Shown piece by piece: positions 42,955-51,822 of a stretch of DNA of 64,000 nucleotides; within the stretch, counting starts at the first letter, position 1, and each line of letters starts with the position of its first letter. The translations under genes were made by a program, and so were the position numbers. Source of the stretch: Maribacter arenosus (GTDB taxonomy: Bacteria; Bacteroidota; Bacteroidia; Flavobacteriales; Flavobacteriaceae); contig NZ_JABTCG010000002.1 of assembly GCF_014610845.1 (NCBI RefSeq), positions 558,001 to 622,000 on the forward strand, read 5' to 3'. The notes beneath the pieces were generated by a model. That model ran no database searches, was not told the DNA's origin, and saw nothing but the letters and a program-made list of their open reading frames with translations.

Positions 42955-44535
42955 TTAATTCCTGTACTTTCCTGTCAAATCCTTGCAAACCGAGGTTAAT
43001 GTTTCGATAGCCTCATCGGTTAACTTGCCCGCTTTAAGCAAATCCAATACACCCCTATGCTTGGCATTCATAAATTGAAGGAAATCGTTTTCAAACTCCT
43101 TTACTTTTTCAACGGGGACATCACGTAATAGGTTTTTAGAACCTGCATAAATAATGGCCACCTGATCTTCGACCTTAAAAGGGTCATTTTGTGCCTGTTT
43201 AAGGATTTCAACATTACGTCGTCCTTTTTCTATCACGTTCAATGTTGCCGCATCCAAATCGGAACCGAATTTGGCAAAGGCTTCCAATTCCCTGAACTGT
43301 GCTTGGTCCAATTTTAAGGTACCAGCAACTTTCTTCATTGATTTTACCTGGGCATTTCCCCCAACCCTGGATACCGAGATACCAACGTTAATCGCAGGAC
43401 GAACCCCTTGGTTGAACAAATCTTGCTCCAAGAATATCTGTCCGTCGGTGATGGAAATTACGTTTGTTGGAATATAAGCCGATACATCACCTGCTTGGGT
43501 CTCGATAATGGGGAGTGCAGTAAGTGAACCTCCACCTTTAACCATAGATTTTAATGGGTCGGGTAAATCATTCATGTTTTTTGCAATCTTATCGTCTGCG
43601 ATTACCTTGGCAGAACGTTCCAATAATCTGGAATGTAAGTAGAATACATCCCCAGGGTATGCCTCACGTCCTGGTGGACGTCTTAATAGTAATGATATCT
43701 CACGATACGCTACTGCCTGTTTGGAAAGGTCGTCATATATAATCAAGGCCGGTCTACCAGTATCCCTGAAATATTCTCCAATAGCGGCGCCTGCAAACGG
43801 AGCATATACTTGCATGGGGGCAGGATCCGATGCGTTGGCGGCAACTATTGTTGTATATGCCAATGCGCCCCTGTCTTCCAAGACCTTCGCAATATTCGCC
43901 ACGTTAGAAGCCTTTTGGCCAATCGCAACATAGATACAATAAACAGGTTCCCCTGCATCATAAAATTCCTTTTGGTTCAGGATGGTATCGATACAAACCG
44001 TTGTTTTACCTGTTTGACGATCGCCAATGACCAGTTCCCGTTGTCCACGACCAACTGGGATCATAGCGTCAATAGCCTTTATACCTGTCTGTAAAGGTTC
44101 TGTAACTGGCTGACGGAAAATTACCCCTGGAGCTTTACGCTCTAAAGGCATTTCAAGCAATTTACCCGAAATTGGTCCTTTACCATCGATAGGAGATCCC
44201 AAGGTGTCGACTACTCTACCAACGATGCCTTCACCAACTTTGATCGATGCGATTCGTTGGGTACGTTTTACGACGGCCCCTTCAACGATTTCCTTGGAAT
44301 GGCCCAAAAGTACAACCCCTACATTATCTTCTTCCAGGTTCAAAACGATACCTTCAAGGCCACCCTCGAACTCAACTAATTCACCATATTGTACATTGGA
44401 AAGTCCATATACCCTTGCAATACCATCACCTACTTGCAAAACGGTGCCTACTTCGTCTAAAGTAGCGTTTGCTTCAAATCCTGATAGTTGCTGTTTTAAG
44501 ATTGCTGATACCTCAGCGGCTTTTACTCCTGCCAT
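42955..44535 (-). CDS. atpA: F1 ATP synthase alpha subunit
   Basis: This 526-aa non-catalytic nucleotide-binding subunit of the F1 hexamer has an N-terminal beta-barrel (about 25-95) followed by a RecA-like core with Walker A G-D-R-Q-T-G-K-T at 171-178. The core also includes [19 protein letters not shown] and the [11 protein letters not shown] segment with the arginine finger that completes the catalytic site on beta. A helical C-terminal domain ends the protein. The beta (atpD) and epsilon (atpC) genes are not in this operon and must lie elsewhere. Confidence 0.97.
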   Translation of the reverse strand: MAGVKAAEVSAILKQQLSGFEANATLDEVGTVLQVGDGIARVYGLSNVQYGELVEFEGGLEGIVLNLEEDNVGVVLLGHSKEIVEGAVVKRTQRIASIKVGEGIVGRVVDTLGSPIDGKGPISGKLLEMPLERKAPGVIFRQPVTEPLQTGIKAIDAMIPVGRGQRELVIGDRQTGKTTVCIDTILNQKEFYDAGEPVYCIYVAIGQKASNVANIAKVLEDRGALAYTTIVAANASDPAPMQVYAPFAGAAIGEYFRDTGRPALIIYDDLSKQAVAYREISLLLRRPPGREAYPGDVFYLHSRLLERSAKVIADDKIAKNMNDLPDPLKSMVKGGGSLTALPIIETQAGDVSAYIPTNVISITDGQIFLEQDLFNQGVRPAINVGISVSRVGGNAQVKSMKKVAGTLKLDQAQFRELEAFAKFGSDLDAATLNVIEKGRRNVEILKQAQNDPFKVEDQVAIIYAGSKNLLRDVPVEKVKEFENDFLQFMNAKHRGVLDLLKAGKLTDEAIETLTSVCKDLTGKYRN

Positions 44536-44580
44536 TTGTTTTAGATATAAAGTTTTAGGCTTCTTGCGCCTTAAAAAATA

Positions 44581-45120
44581 TTATAGACTATTTGTAAATT
44601 CCCTTTTTAGATTGCTCAATTTATTGGCGATACTAGCATCAAATTGTAAATCCCCGACCCTTAAGACAAAACCACCGATGATACCCGCATCGATTTTGTT
44701 CTCAATAGTAACCTTATTGCCGGTTATTTTGGTTACTTGCGCCAATATTTTCTTTTCCAATTCCGCCGTTAATGCCACAGCTGTAGTTACAAAAGCTACA
44801 TCTTGACCTTTTAATTTCTCATTGAGAATGATGTACTTCAGCGCCACCTCGTTCAACATCCCGATTCGTTTGTTGCTTCCGAGAAGACCTATCAAACCTT
44901 CGGTAACTGGGTGCACGCCTTTAAAAATACCTTTTAAGGCTTTCTTTTTGGACTCGGCCTTTATAATCGGGCTCGCCAACATATCCTTTAATTCCCTACT
45001 ATCGGAAATAGTTTTGACCACAGAACGCATATCATTTTCGACAGCAGTTGTTGCCTTGTTTTCAACGGCAATATCCAAAATTGCTTTCGCGTATCGTATG
45101 GCGGCTCTCGTATCGTTCAT
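44581..45120 (-). CDS. atpH: ATP synthase delta subunit
   Basis: This 179-aa peripheral-stalk subunit (OSCP family) ties the F1 head to the b subunits. The N-terminal six-helix domain begins with R-A-A-I-R-Y-A-K-A-I-L-D-I-A. The C-terminal part has the family-typical I-E-N-K-I-D-A-G-I-I-G-G-F-V-L-R-V-G-D segment followed by S-I-A-N-K-L-S-N-L-K. It lies between atpF (6-nt gap) and atpA (45-nt gap) on the same strand. Confidence 0.94.
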   Translation of the reverse strand: MNDTRAAIRYAKAILDIAVENKATTAVENDMRSVVKTISDSRELKDMLASPIIKAESKKKALKGIFKGVHPVTEGLIGLLGSNKRIGMLNEVALKYIILNEKLKGQDVAFVTTAVALTAELEKKILAQVTKITGNKVTIENKIDAGIIGGFVLRVGDLQFDASIANKLSNLKREFTNSL

Positions 45121-45126
45121 TCTCGA

Positions 45127-45627
45127 TTAGTTCAATTTAATATCGCCCAACATATCGTCGACCAATTTCAATTGCTTGTCTTTATTGGCCAATTGCTCTT
45201 TGATGACTTTCTCGGCGATATCAATGGATAGTTCCGCCACTTGGTTCTTTATATCCGCAACTGCGGATTTCTTTTCACTCTCAATGGCAGCTTGTGCCTG
45301 CTTTATCATTTTATCACCTTCGATCTTCGCTTGCTCTTTTGAATCGGAAATCATTTTGTCTTTGATTTCACGGGCTTCCTTTAACATGGCTTCGCGCTCA
45401 GCACGGGCTTCCTTTAACAATTTCTCACTGTCCGCGGTTACATTCTGCATTTCTTTTTTTGCGTTTTCAGCAGCGGCCAAGGCATCCTTAATACCATCTT
45501 CCCGATCGTTCACGGCATTCAAAATAGGTTTCCATGCGAACTTTCGCAGTAATAAAAGCAAAAGAACGAACAAAATAATCTGCCAAAAGAAAAGGCCGAA
45601 TGAAAAGTCATTTACTAATTTTTCCAT
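45127..45627 (-). CDS. atpF: ATP synthase b subunit
   Basis: This 166-aa stator subunit has one N-terminal membrane helix (about 10-30, F-F-W-Q-I-I-L-F-V-L-L-L-L-L-L-R-K-F-A-W-K-P-I) followed by a long Ala/Glu/Lys-rich right-handed coiled coil that reaches up to delta. The K-P-I motif after the helix is characteristic. The gene is preceded by a strong hairpin (45666-45702) lying between it and atpE, which may set its level relative to the c subunit. Confidence 0.95.
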   Translation of the reverse strand: MEKLVNDFSFGLFFWQIILFVLLLLLLRKFAWKPILNAVNDREDGIKDALAAAENAKKEMQNVTADSEKLLKEARAEREAMLKEAREIKDKMISDSKEQAKIEGDKMIKQAQAAIESEKKSAVADIKNQVAELSIDIAEKVIKEQLANKDKQLKLVDDMLGDIKLN

Positions 45628-45665
45628 AATGTTTTGTTATGCTATCCCCTAAATTTTAAAACAAT

Positions 45666-45702
45666 AACAAACAGTTATGACCAACCGTCATAACTGTTTG
45701 TT
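45666..45702 (-). promoter_or_regulatory. 15-bp perfect intercistronic hairpin between atpE and atpF
   Basis: AACAAACAGTTATGA at 45666-45680 pairs completely with 45688-45702 around a 7-nt loop. On the operon strand it starts 14 nt after the atpE stop and is not followed by a proper U-tract, so it probably causes only partial termination or protects the atpE mRNA end. On the opposite strand it is followed by a T-run and could stop antisense transcripts. Confidence 0.75.
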
Positions 45703-45715
45703 TTTCTTGTCTCGT

Positions 45716-45964
<249 letters not shown>

Positions 45965-45976
45965 TCACATTTTCAG

Positions 45977-47110
45977 TTACAAATGAACCAATTCCGCATC
46001 TTCTTCATGCCCATGGTCATGTTCCTCGGATGCAAACCCAAAATACAAGGCAGCCAACATCGTAAAAATATAAGCCTGTAAAAGCGCTACCAATACCTCA
46101 ATAAGCGTTATGGCAAAGGAAAGACCAAACGATAATGGACCTCCTATCCAACTCTTAAAAATAAATATCAGTCCGATCAAGCTCATCAAAACTACATGAC
46201 CGGCCGTCATGTTCGCATACAAACGTATCAAGAGTGCAAATGGCTTAATAAACAATCCTAAAATTTCTATGGGGACCAAAATAATATAGATGATCAATTT
46301 ACCATACCAAGGCATTCCATCACCTAGTGGGTCAAAAATATGCTTCCAATAATCCTTCGTTCCCGTAAAATTCGTAATCAAGAAAACAATAACGGCCAAA
46401 GCCGTGGTTACGGCAATATTACCGGTCACATTAACCCCCAAAGGGGTCAGACCAAACATATTCAGGAACCAGATGAAAAAGAATACGGTCAATAAAAAGG
46501 GCATATATCTTTTATATTTCTTTTCACCAATGTTCGCAATGGCAATATCGTCTCGGATATATAGTACAATTGGCTCAAAGAAGCGGCCAATACCCGTAGG
46601 TACACTGTTATTCTTAACATAGCTTTTCGCAAGGCTGCTGAAAAGCCATAACAACAACAGACCTGTTACCATCATCATAACCACACTTTTTGTAATGGAA
46701 AAATCCAAAGGCTTTACATTGGTAGGGTGGTGCTCCCCATCGTAATTGATGGTCCCCTCGGCATCGGTTTTGTATATTTTACTGTGGTATAATTTATAAT
46801 AATTCCCATCTACCTCAGCTAAAGTCTCGCCATGGTGAAATTTGGATGAAGAAAAGATTTTAAGACCATTGTCCCATAAAATAACCGGTAAAGGTGATCC
46901 GACATATACATGTTCACCTGCATCATTGGTATATGAAAACAATGAAAAATCATGTGAATCCTGTAAGTGGTGGCTAATGTATTCCTTGATTTCGGTCTTG
47001 AGATCCTTTTTTGGTTCATCGGAAGCAGCCTCTTTTACATTCGCAAAAGAACTATTACCCAGAAGAAGCACAGCGGCCAAAAAAATTTTCAATAATAACG
47101 GTTTACGCAT
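45977..47110 (-). CDS. atpB: ATP synthase a subunit
   Basis: This 377-aa stator channel subunit is longer than E. coli AtpB because of an N-terminal signal-like helix (1-23, ending SSFANV) and a periplasmic domain (about 24-140), as usual in Bacteroidetes. The C-terminal core has the essential arginine in L-L-I-R-L-Y-A-N-M and proton half-channel residues in the final helices. The tail is His/Glu/Asp-rich (EEHDHGHEEDAELVHL). A TACATTTG box at 47145-47152 suggests the main atp transcript starts here. Confidence 0.94.
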   Translation of the reverse strand: MRKPLLLKIFLAAVLLLGNSSFANVKEAASDEPKKDLKTEIKEYISHHLQDSHDFSLFSYTNDAGEHVYVGSPLPVILWDNGLKIFSSSKFHHGETLAEVDGNYYKLYHSKIYKTDAEGTINYDGEHHPTNVKPLDFSITKSVVMMMVTGLLLLWLFSSLAKSYVKNNSVPTGIGRFFEPIVLYIRDDIAIANIGEKKYKRYMPFLLTVFFFIWFLNMFGLTPLGVNVTGNIAVTTALAVIVFLITNFTGTKDYWKHIFDPLGDGMPWYGKLIIYIILVPIEILGLFIKPFALLIRLYANMTAGHVVLMSLIGLIFIFKSWIGGPLSFGLSFAITLIEVLVALLQAYIFTMLAALYFGFASEEHDHGHEEDAELVHL

Positions 47111-47144
47111 ATCGCTTAAAAATATCGGTCTCTAAAAATCGGTG

Positions 47145-47152
47145 CAAATGTA
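47145..47152 (-). promoter_or_regulatory. Putative -7 element of atpB
   Basis: The reverse strand reads TACATTTG, a full TAnnTTTG match, 35 nt before the atpB ATG at 47110, in the 118-nt gap after the DUF6168 gene. No TTG is seen at the usual -33 distance. Confidence 0.5.
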
Positions 47153-47228
47153 AGCTATTCTCCTAAAAAGAAAAAAGCATTTTGGAGTTTATTTTGTTGG
47201 ATTTAAGTAAGATAACAGAATGTAATTT

Positions 47229-47621
47229 TCAATATAGTTTTTTAAGCATTTTAGCCGTGAAAACCGTTTCGATTACCAAAGAGATTCCATAGGGTATGAA
47301 AAAAGCGGCAAATTCCAATCTGCTCATTTCACCATCCATTTTATAAGCTGGATAAAACAATAGGAAGAAAAAGATGAATTTCAAAAAACTACCGCCCATA
47401 AAAAGAAAACCGATCTGGTTTTTCAGTTTACCCCTAAAAATATAAAGGGCAATAAAAATTATTGCGGCCAGAATACTATTCACCAGATAAGAAAGCCCAA
47501 TCAAATTGTCATATTGAGGCAGTCCTTCGGCATTAAGAACCGTTATATGGAGCAAAAAGGCGAAACCTAACGATAGGGTCAATACAATAAGAAACTGTAC
47601 AATGGGATTGATCTTTGACAT
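47229..47621 (-). CDS. DUF6168 family membrane protein next to ATP synthase
   Basis: This 130-aa protein has four predicted membrane helices (about 8-28, 40-62, 70-92, 100-122), an aromatic-rich K-F-I-F-F-F-L-L-F-Y-P-A-Y-K turn and a basic C-terminus. It matches the small membrane protein found between the atpZ-like gene and atpB in Flavobacteriia. In other phyla the AtpI protein at this position helps assemble the c-ring, and a similar role is plausible but unproven. Its start codon overlaps the upstream stop as TAATG. Confidence 0.78.
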   Translation of the reverse strand: MSKINPIVQFLIVLTLSLGFAFLLHITVLNAEGLPQYDNLIGLSYLVNSILAAIIFIALYIFRGKLKNQIGFLFMGGSFLKFIFFFLLFYPAYKMDGEMSRLEFAAFFIPYGISLVIETVFTAKMLKKLY

Positions 47622-47851
47622 TAATACTTAATTCTTTTCAGTTGCCGCAAAACTACCCAAATTGAAATTGCCACACCAAAAAGTGTGGCAATTGCCGTAA
47701 ATATTCTTTTATCGGTTTGATAGTGTTCATCGAGCCATATCCCTCCTTTGGCCGCTAAAAAGATGATTGCACCCATCTCAAAAGCGATACCTGAGAGCAA
47801 TGCTATATTTTTAAGATTGTTCTTTTTACTAGGAGGCTTTTGCTGGTCCAT
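47621..47851 (-). CDS. AtpZ/AtpI-family F0 assembly or ion-transport accessory protein
   Basis: This is a 76-aa protein with two membrane helices (about 15-37 and 48-70). Family marks are S-G-I-A-F-E-M-G-A-I-I-F-L-A and G-G-I-W-L-D-E-H-Y-Q-T-D, the conserved G-x-x-L-D turn. I chose the start M-D-Q-Q-K-P-P (47851); an ATG five codons upstream would enlarge the overlap with the bactofilin gene from 23 to 38 nt. Proteins of this type assist c-ring assembly or carry Mg2+/Ca2+. Translation is coupled to both neighbours by overlaps. Confidence 0.83.
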   Translation of the reverse strand: MDQQKPPSKKNNLKNIALLSGIAFEMGAIIFLAAKGGIWLDEHYQTDKRIFTAIATLFGVAISIWVVLRQLKRIKY

Positions 47852-48293
47852 TACTGGTTTTAGCACTGCTGCTTAACGATGATTTAAATTCATTGGTGGT
47901 AATGGCGGGATTGCTGCTTTTAAACGACCCTCCCTTGCCTTTCATGGTACAGGAAGCATTAAACGTAGCTCCAGGTTCCACGGCCAATTTTGTTACCGAA
48001 ACCGTTCCTTCGATCACCGCTGATGCTTTTAAGGATAATAGGTCCGATACTAAAAGTTCGCCATTGAAATTGCCTTCGATATCCGCATTTACACATTCCA
48101 CTTTACCATGGATATAGCCATCCTTGCCAATGACCACCTTTCCTGAGGTCTTAACATTGCCGTCGAGTTTACCATCGATACGGAAATCGGCTTCGGAAAT
48201 GATATCTCCCTTGATTTTTGTGTTTTTTTCGATTCTGTTGGGTTGTCCACCTAGTTCATTCATAGCTCTGGGTTTTTGTTTGTCTGAAAACAT
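47829..48293 (-). CDS. Bactofilin (polymer-forming cytoskeletal protein)
   Basis: This 154-aa protein has the DUF583/bactofilin right-handed beta-helix (about 20-125), seen as repeated short strands such as I-K-G-D-I-I-S-E-A-D-F-R-I-D-G-K-L-D-G and KVVIGKDGYIHGKVE. Disordered Ser/Asn/Lys-rich ends flank it. Bactofilins self-assemble without nucleotides into filaments at the membrane and position wall enzymes or motility parts. It lies 2 nt after the sprE-like gene and overlaps the atpZ-like gene, so it bridges gliding and ATP synthase genes in one transcript. Confidence 0.92.
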   Translation of the reverse strand: MFSDKQKPRAMNELGGQPNRIEKNTKIKGDIISEADFRIDGKLDGNVKTSGKVVIGKDGYIHGKVECVNADIEGNFNGELLVSDLLSLKASAVIEGTVSVTKLAVEPGATFNASCTMKGKGGSFKSSNPAITTNEFKSSLSSSAKTSNGPAKAS

Positions 48294-48295
48294 GT

Positions 48296-50848
48296 TTATG
48301 GTTTTGGGGTTAAAACGTAATTCTTGTAATCCAATAGGTTTTTATGTACTTGTATGGTTTTATAGTTGGAAGATAAAATTACAAAATTCTCCTTGCTAAT
48401 TCTGTAATCCCTATTATTTTTTAGCAGTTCAACATAACCCAAGGCAAAATCCCTTGACTTGAATCCGTGAACAACGACAAATTGATCTTCCAGATTATAG
48501 ATATCCTTTGAAACGATATTTTTATACTTTAAATCCTGAATTGATTTTTCCAAACGTTGCATCAATTGTAATGCTTCTTGGTTACTATGTCTTTTAAACG
48601 GAAAGACCACTTTCCAATTCCCAGTGCCACTAGCAACGGATTCAGGTGAAAATTCCTTGGATTCCAACTTGGGCAATTGTTCGGCGACCATCTGTTCCGC
48701 CTTTTTACCTTCCGGATTGTTCGGGTAGGTCAGGGCCACATAGTTCAACGCTTCCTTATAATCCTCAAAACCCTGTAATCTGCCAATGGCATTGGCCTTC
48801 AGCATTTCAAACTTAGGAACAATGGGGTCGCCCGTATATTTATTTATACTTTCCTCGGTCGCGGTAATTACTTTTAAGAACTCCTGATTTTGAAACATTT
48901 TATAAAGGTGCTCGTACTGGGCGTCGGGACTATTCGAATTGCCCGTAAGTACCGCAGCAGGATTCAACAGTATCTCGGCATATCGCGAATCGGAATGATT
49001 CTGAATGATATTCGCTTTCATATCACTGGCCAACGGACTCCCTTCTTCCTCATAAATCTTGTAGAGATTGTATTTGGAAGGAAGGATCAATCGCTCCTCT
49101 GGGTTCGATTTCAGAACCTCTTCCAATTTTCCGGCTGCCAATAAGTTCTCCTTGAATTTTTCCTTGTAGATCAATCCCAATTGATAGTTGGCGAAATTAC
49201 GTTCAGTACCTAGACTATCAATAATAGCGATATCGGTTGGAATCCTATCCATATAAAAATCCAAGGAAAATTTCTCTTCGTCTGTCGGATCCAACTCTTG
49301 AGGACCTCCGTCTACAATACCAGCATCTTCTTCAGATATCGAAATAGTATTCTTATTCGACCATCGCCAATCGTCTTCCAAAACCCTTTTTCCCCATTTG
49401 TTGGTGAAATCGTTCTTGCCATAACCCAAACTGGTGATGTTATAAAAATAAAACTTGCCTTTGTTTTCTTTTCCTCCCTTGCTTTGCGTAAAGGCCGCGA
49501 AACCCTCGGTAATACGTTCTACCTCTTTCTTTTCGGCCTCTTCTTTGGCTTTTTGCAAGGCTTCGATATGCGCCTCAAAAAAAGCTATTTGTTTATCCTT
49601 TGGTAGGTTAAACAAAGTAATTACACTATCCGAATATTGAACGATGTTCTCGTACTTGATAACATCCTCTAAATTGTCCAGTTTCTTTTTTATGGATCTA
49701 TATTTCTTTGTGTTTTCGGGTAGATTGGTCAAAACACTATCGTAATAGGCCCCTGCGGTTTGGTATTCGTTGAGATCAAAATTGTGTTCCGCCAAGTTCT
49801 CATAATTCAGTGCATTGAGCTTCGTATCGTTCTGGGTAGAACGCAATGATCTGTTGAAATATACCAGGGCCAAGCTATCGGCTTCGTTGGCCAAATGATA
49901 TTCCGCAATTTGGCGATAGACTTTGTCCAAAAAAGGGCGGTTTTCCCTGTCTTCCTCCAATTCGGTCAAATACTCCAATAGTTCTTCGCGATTCTCGCTG
50001 GTCAGTTCAGTATTCTTTATTTTTTGCAAATGTGCATTGATCATATACACACGGGGCGATTTTCTGTTCAGTTCAATGACCCTATCAAAAGCATAGCCCG
50101 CACTGTCTTTGTGCTGCAATTGATTGTATAATTGGCCAATGATATAGTAATACCTTCCTTTTTCAGGGTTCTTCTTCGTATAATACGATGCGATCTTTAA
50201 ATGTTGTATGGCGGTATCGGGTGCATTTAAGTTGATATAGGCTTGTGCCATCATTGCCCGGGCATCGGCATATTCCTGATCCTGTAGTTTTTCCAACTTC
50301 ATCAAGCGTTTCAGGTTCTTTATGGCCAATTCTTCATTCTCTAAACGAATGTTCACTTTTTCCCTCCAAATATTGGCCTCATTCAATTTATCGCTTTCTT
50401 CGTATTTTCTCAATACATAATTAAAGGCTTCCAAAGCGGGGATATAGCGCTGGTCAAAATACCGAGCCTTGCCCAAGAGCAAAAAAGCCTCATCGGTCTG
50501 CGGATTCCGTTCTACCTCTGCGATATCCATGCTATGCCTTTGAATAGCCTTGGTGGCTTTTTCCTCTGCTATTATAAAGTTGGGGTTATTGTCCTCGGAA
50601 TCCAATTTGATATCATCAGTAACCTCAAGACGTTCAATGGGCAGCACTTCCCAATAATCGTCCCTGTATCCGGAATTGAGTTCCTCGCGACCCTGTTCAA
50701 AGGCAATTTCGCCATTGTACAAGGTATTATACTTAGTATTCAGGGCATGCCAATTTCTATTTAGGAATGCGTCTTTTTTAGTGGAACAGGCACTTAGGAT
50801 GATTGCAGCCAAAACGGCCAAAAAGATGATTTTATATCGAAGCTTCAA
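48296..50848 (-). CDS. sprE: SprE/PorW-like TPR lipoprotein (gliding and type IX secretion)
   Basis: This 850-aa lipoprotein has a signal ending in I-I-L-S-A-C with Cys21 lipidated. Many TPR repeats span about 60-460 and again 560-720, with a conserved central block F-Y-F-Y-N-I-T-S-L-G-Y-G-K-N-D-F and W-G-K-R-V-L-E-D-D-W-R-W-S-N. A short C-terminal SPOR-like segment (about 760-850) follows. This layout matches SprE of Flavobacterium and PorW of Porphyromonas, which link the type IX secretion ring to its motor. Assignment is by pattern, and another TPR lipoprotein is possible. It starts the operon leading into bactofilin and atp genes. Confidence 0.78.
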   Translation of the reverse strand: MKLRYKIIFLAVLAAIILSACSTKKDAFLNRNWHALNTKYNTLYNGEIAFEQGREELNSGYRDDYWEVLPIERLEVTDDIKLDSEDNNPNFIIAEEKATKAIQRHSMDIAEVERNPQTDEAFLLLGKARYFDQRYIPALEAFNYVLRKYEESDKLNEANIWREKVNIRLENEELAIKNLKRLMKLEKLQDQEYADARAMMAQAYINLNAPDTAIQHLKIASYYTKKNPEKGRYYYIIGQLYNQLQHKDSAGYAFDRVIELNRKSPRVYMINAHLQKIKNTELTSENREELLEYLTELEEDRENRPFLDKVYRQIAEYHLANEADSLALVYFNRSLRSTQNDTKLNALNYENLAEHNFDLNEYQTAGAYYDSVLTNLPENTKKYRSIKKKLDNLEDVIKYENIVQYSDSVITLFNLPKDKQIAFFEAHIEALQKAKEEAEKKEVERITEGFAAFTQSKGGKENKGKFYFYNITSLGYGKNDFTNKWGKRVLEDDWRWSNKNTISISEEDAGIVDGGPQELDPTDEEKFSLDFYMDRIPTDIAIIDSLGTERNFANYQLGLIYKEKFKENLLAAGKLEEVLKSNPEERLILPSKYNLYKIYEEEGSPLASDMKANIIQNHSDSRYAEILLNPAAVLTGNSNSPDAQYEHLYKMFQNQEFLKVITATEESINKYTGDPIVPKFEMLKANAIGRLQGFEDYKEALNYVALTYPNNPEGKKAEQMVAEQLPKLESKEFSPESVASGTGNWKVVFPFKRHSNQEALQLMQRLEKSIQDLKYKNIVSKDIYNLEDQFVVVHGFKSRDFALGYVELLKNNRDYRISKENFVILSSNYKTIQVHKNLLDYKNYVLTPKP

Positions 50849-51114
50849 AATTCTCGGTATTCGTACATCTAGTTAACTTAAAAACGACCGGATTATTATG
50901 TAGTTGGTCGATAAAATGCAGTTTTTTAACTGTCTTGACAAATGCTTATTACCAAAAGCATGAAGAATAGTTGGTAAGGTTTTATTCTACCTCAAGGGTT
51001 TGTCCCTTATCGTCTTGGGTTGAACTCTTATGAATATCCCGGTCAACAAGACTTACAAGGAAGCCTCTTACGATGGTTCTATACTTCGGCATGCCCCGCA
51101 GATTGTTTAGCAGG

Positions 51115-51822
51115 TCATCCCGCAAAGAAGCTTTCCAATTCCCGGAGGGTTTCCGTTGAGGTCTGTATATCTTTAACGATTTCCCCCTTATTCAAGACCA
51201 CGATGCGCTCACATACTTCGGTTATATGCATAAGATCATGGCTTGAGACCAAAACGGTGATTCCTTGTTTGGCCGCCAAATCCCTTATAATCGCCTTTAA
51301 CCTAATCTGTGTTGTTGGGTCCAAGTTGGCGAAAGGTTCGTCCAAAATGATCACTTCGGGATTACCGATAAATGAAGCCACAATACCCGCCTTTTTCTGG
51401 TTCCCTTTGGAGAGGTCCCGCAAATATTTTCGTTGGCCCAATATCTCCCCATGGAAAAAATCCTCAAAATTGGAAAGTAACGCGTTGACATCGGCCTTAT
51501 TCTGACCTCGTAGCTCCCCGATGAAGTGAAAATACTCTTCCGGGGTTAGATAGCCGATCAGGAAAGACTCATCAATAAAGGATGAGGTGAATGGTTTCCA
51601 TTCTTCACTGGTGTTCACTTGTATGTCGTTATTGACGATATGGCCGGTAGTGGGCTGAATCAAATCCAATAATAAACTGAAATAGGTGGTCTTTCCGGCT
51701 CCATTATTCCCGACCAGACCAAAACTTTGGCCCTTTGGGATTTCCAAATACTCTATATTCAAAACCAATTGGTTTCCATATCTTTTGGTCAAATGCTGTG
51801 TTGTGATCATAATACAATCCAT
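51115..51822 (-). CDS. ABC transporter ATP-binding protein
   Basis: This 235-aa cytoplasmic ATPase has Walker A in GNNGAGKTTYF, a Q-loop near L-D-L-I-Q-P-T, the ABC signature as L-S-K-G-N-Q-K-K (usual form LSGGQ, so divergent), Walker B V-I-I-L-D-E-P and an H-loop in S-S-H-D. It overlaps the DUF5687 permease gene as TAATG, so the two form one exporter. The gap to the next gene on the left (50849-51114) holds nothing recognisable apart from a weak CAGTT/AACTG hairpin near 50920. Confidence 0.92.
   Translation of the reverse strand: MDCIMITTQHLTKRYGNQLVLNIEYLEIPKGQSFGLVGNNGAGKTTYFSLLLDLIQPTTGHIVNNDIQVNTSEEWKPFTSSFIDESFLIGYLTPEEYFHFIGELRGQNKADVNALLSNFEDFFHGEILGQRKYLRDLSKGNQKKAGIVASFIGNPEVIILDEPFANLDPTTQIRLKAIIRDLAAKQGITVLVSSHDLMHITEVCERIVVLNKGEIVKDIQTSTETLRELESFFAG

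Noticed and set aside
51020-51505. 161-aa plus-strand ORF
   Set aside because: Antisense to the ABC ATPase gene, which has all nucleotide-binding motifs.
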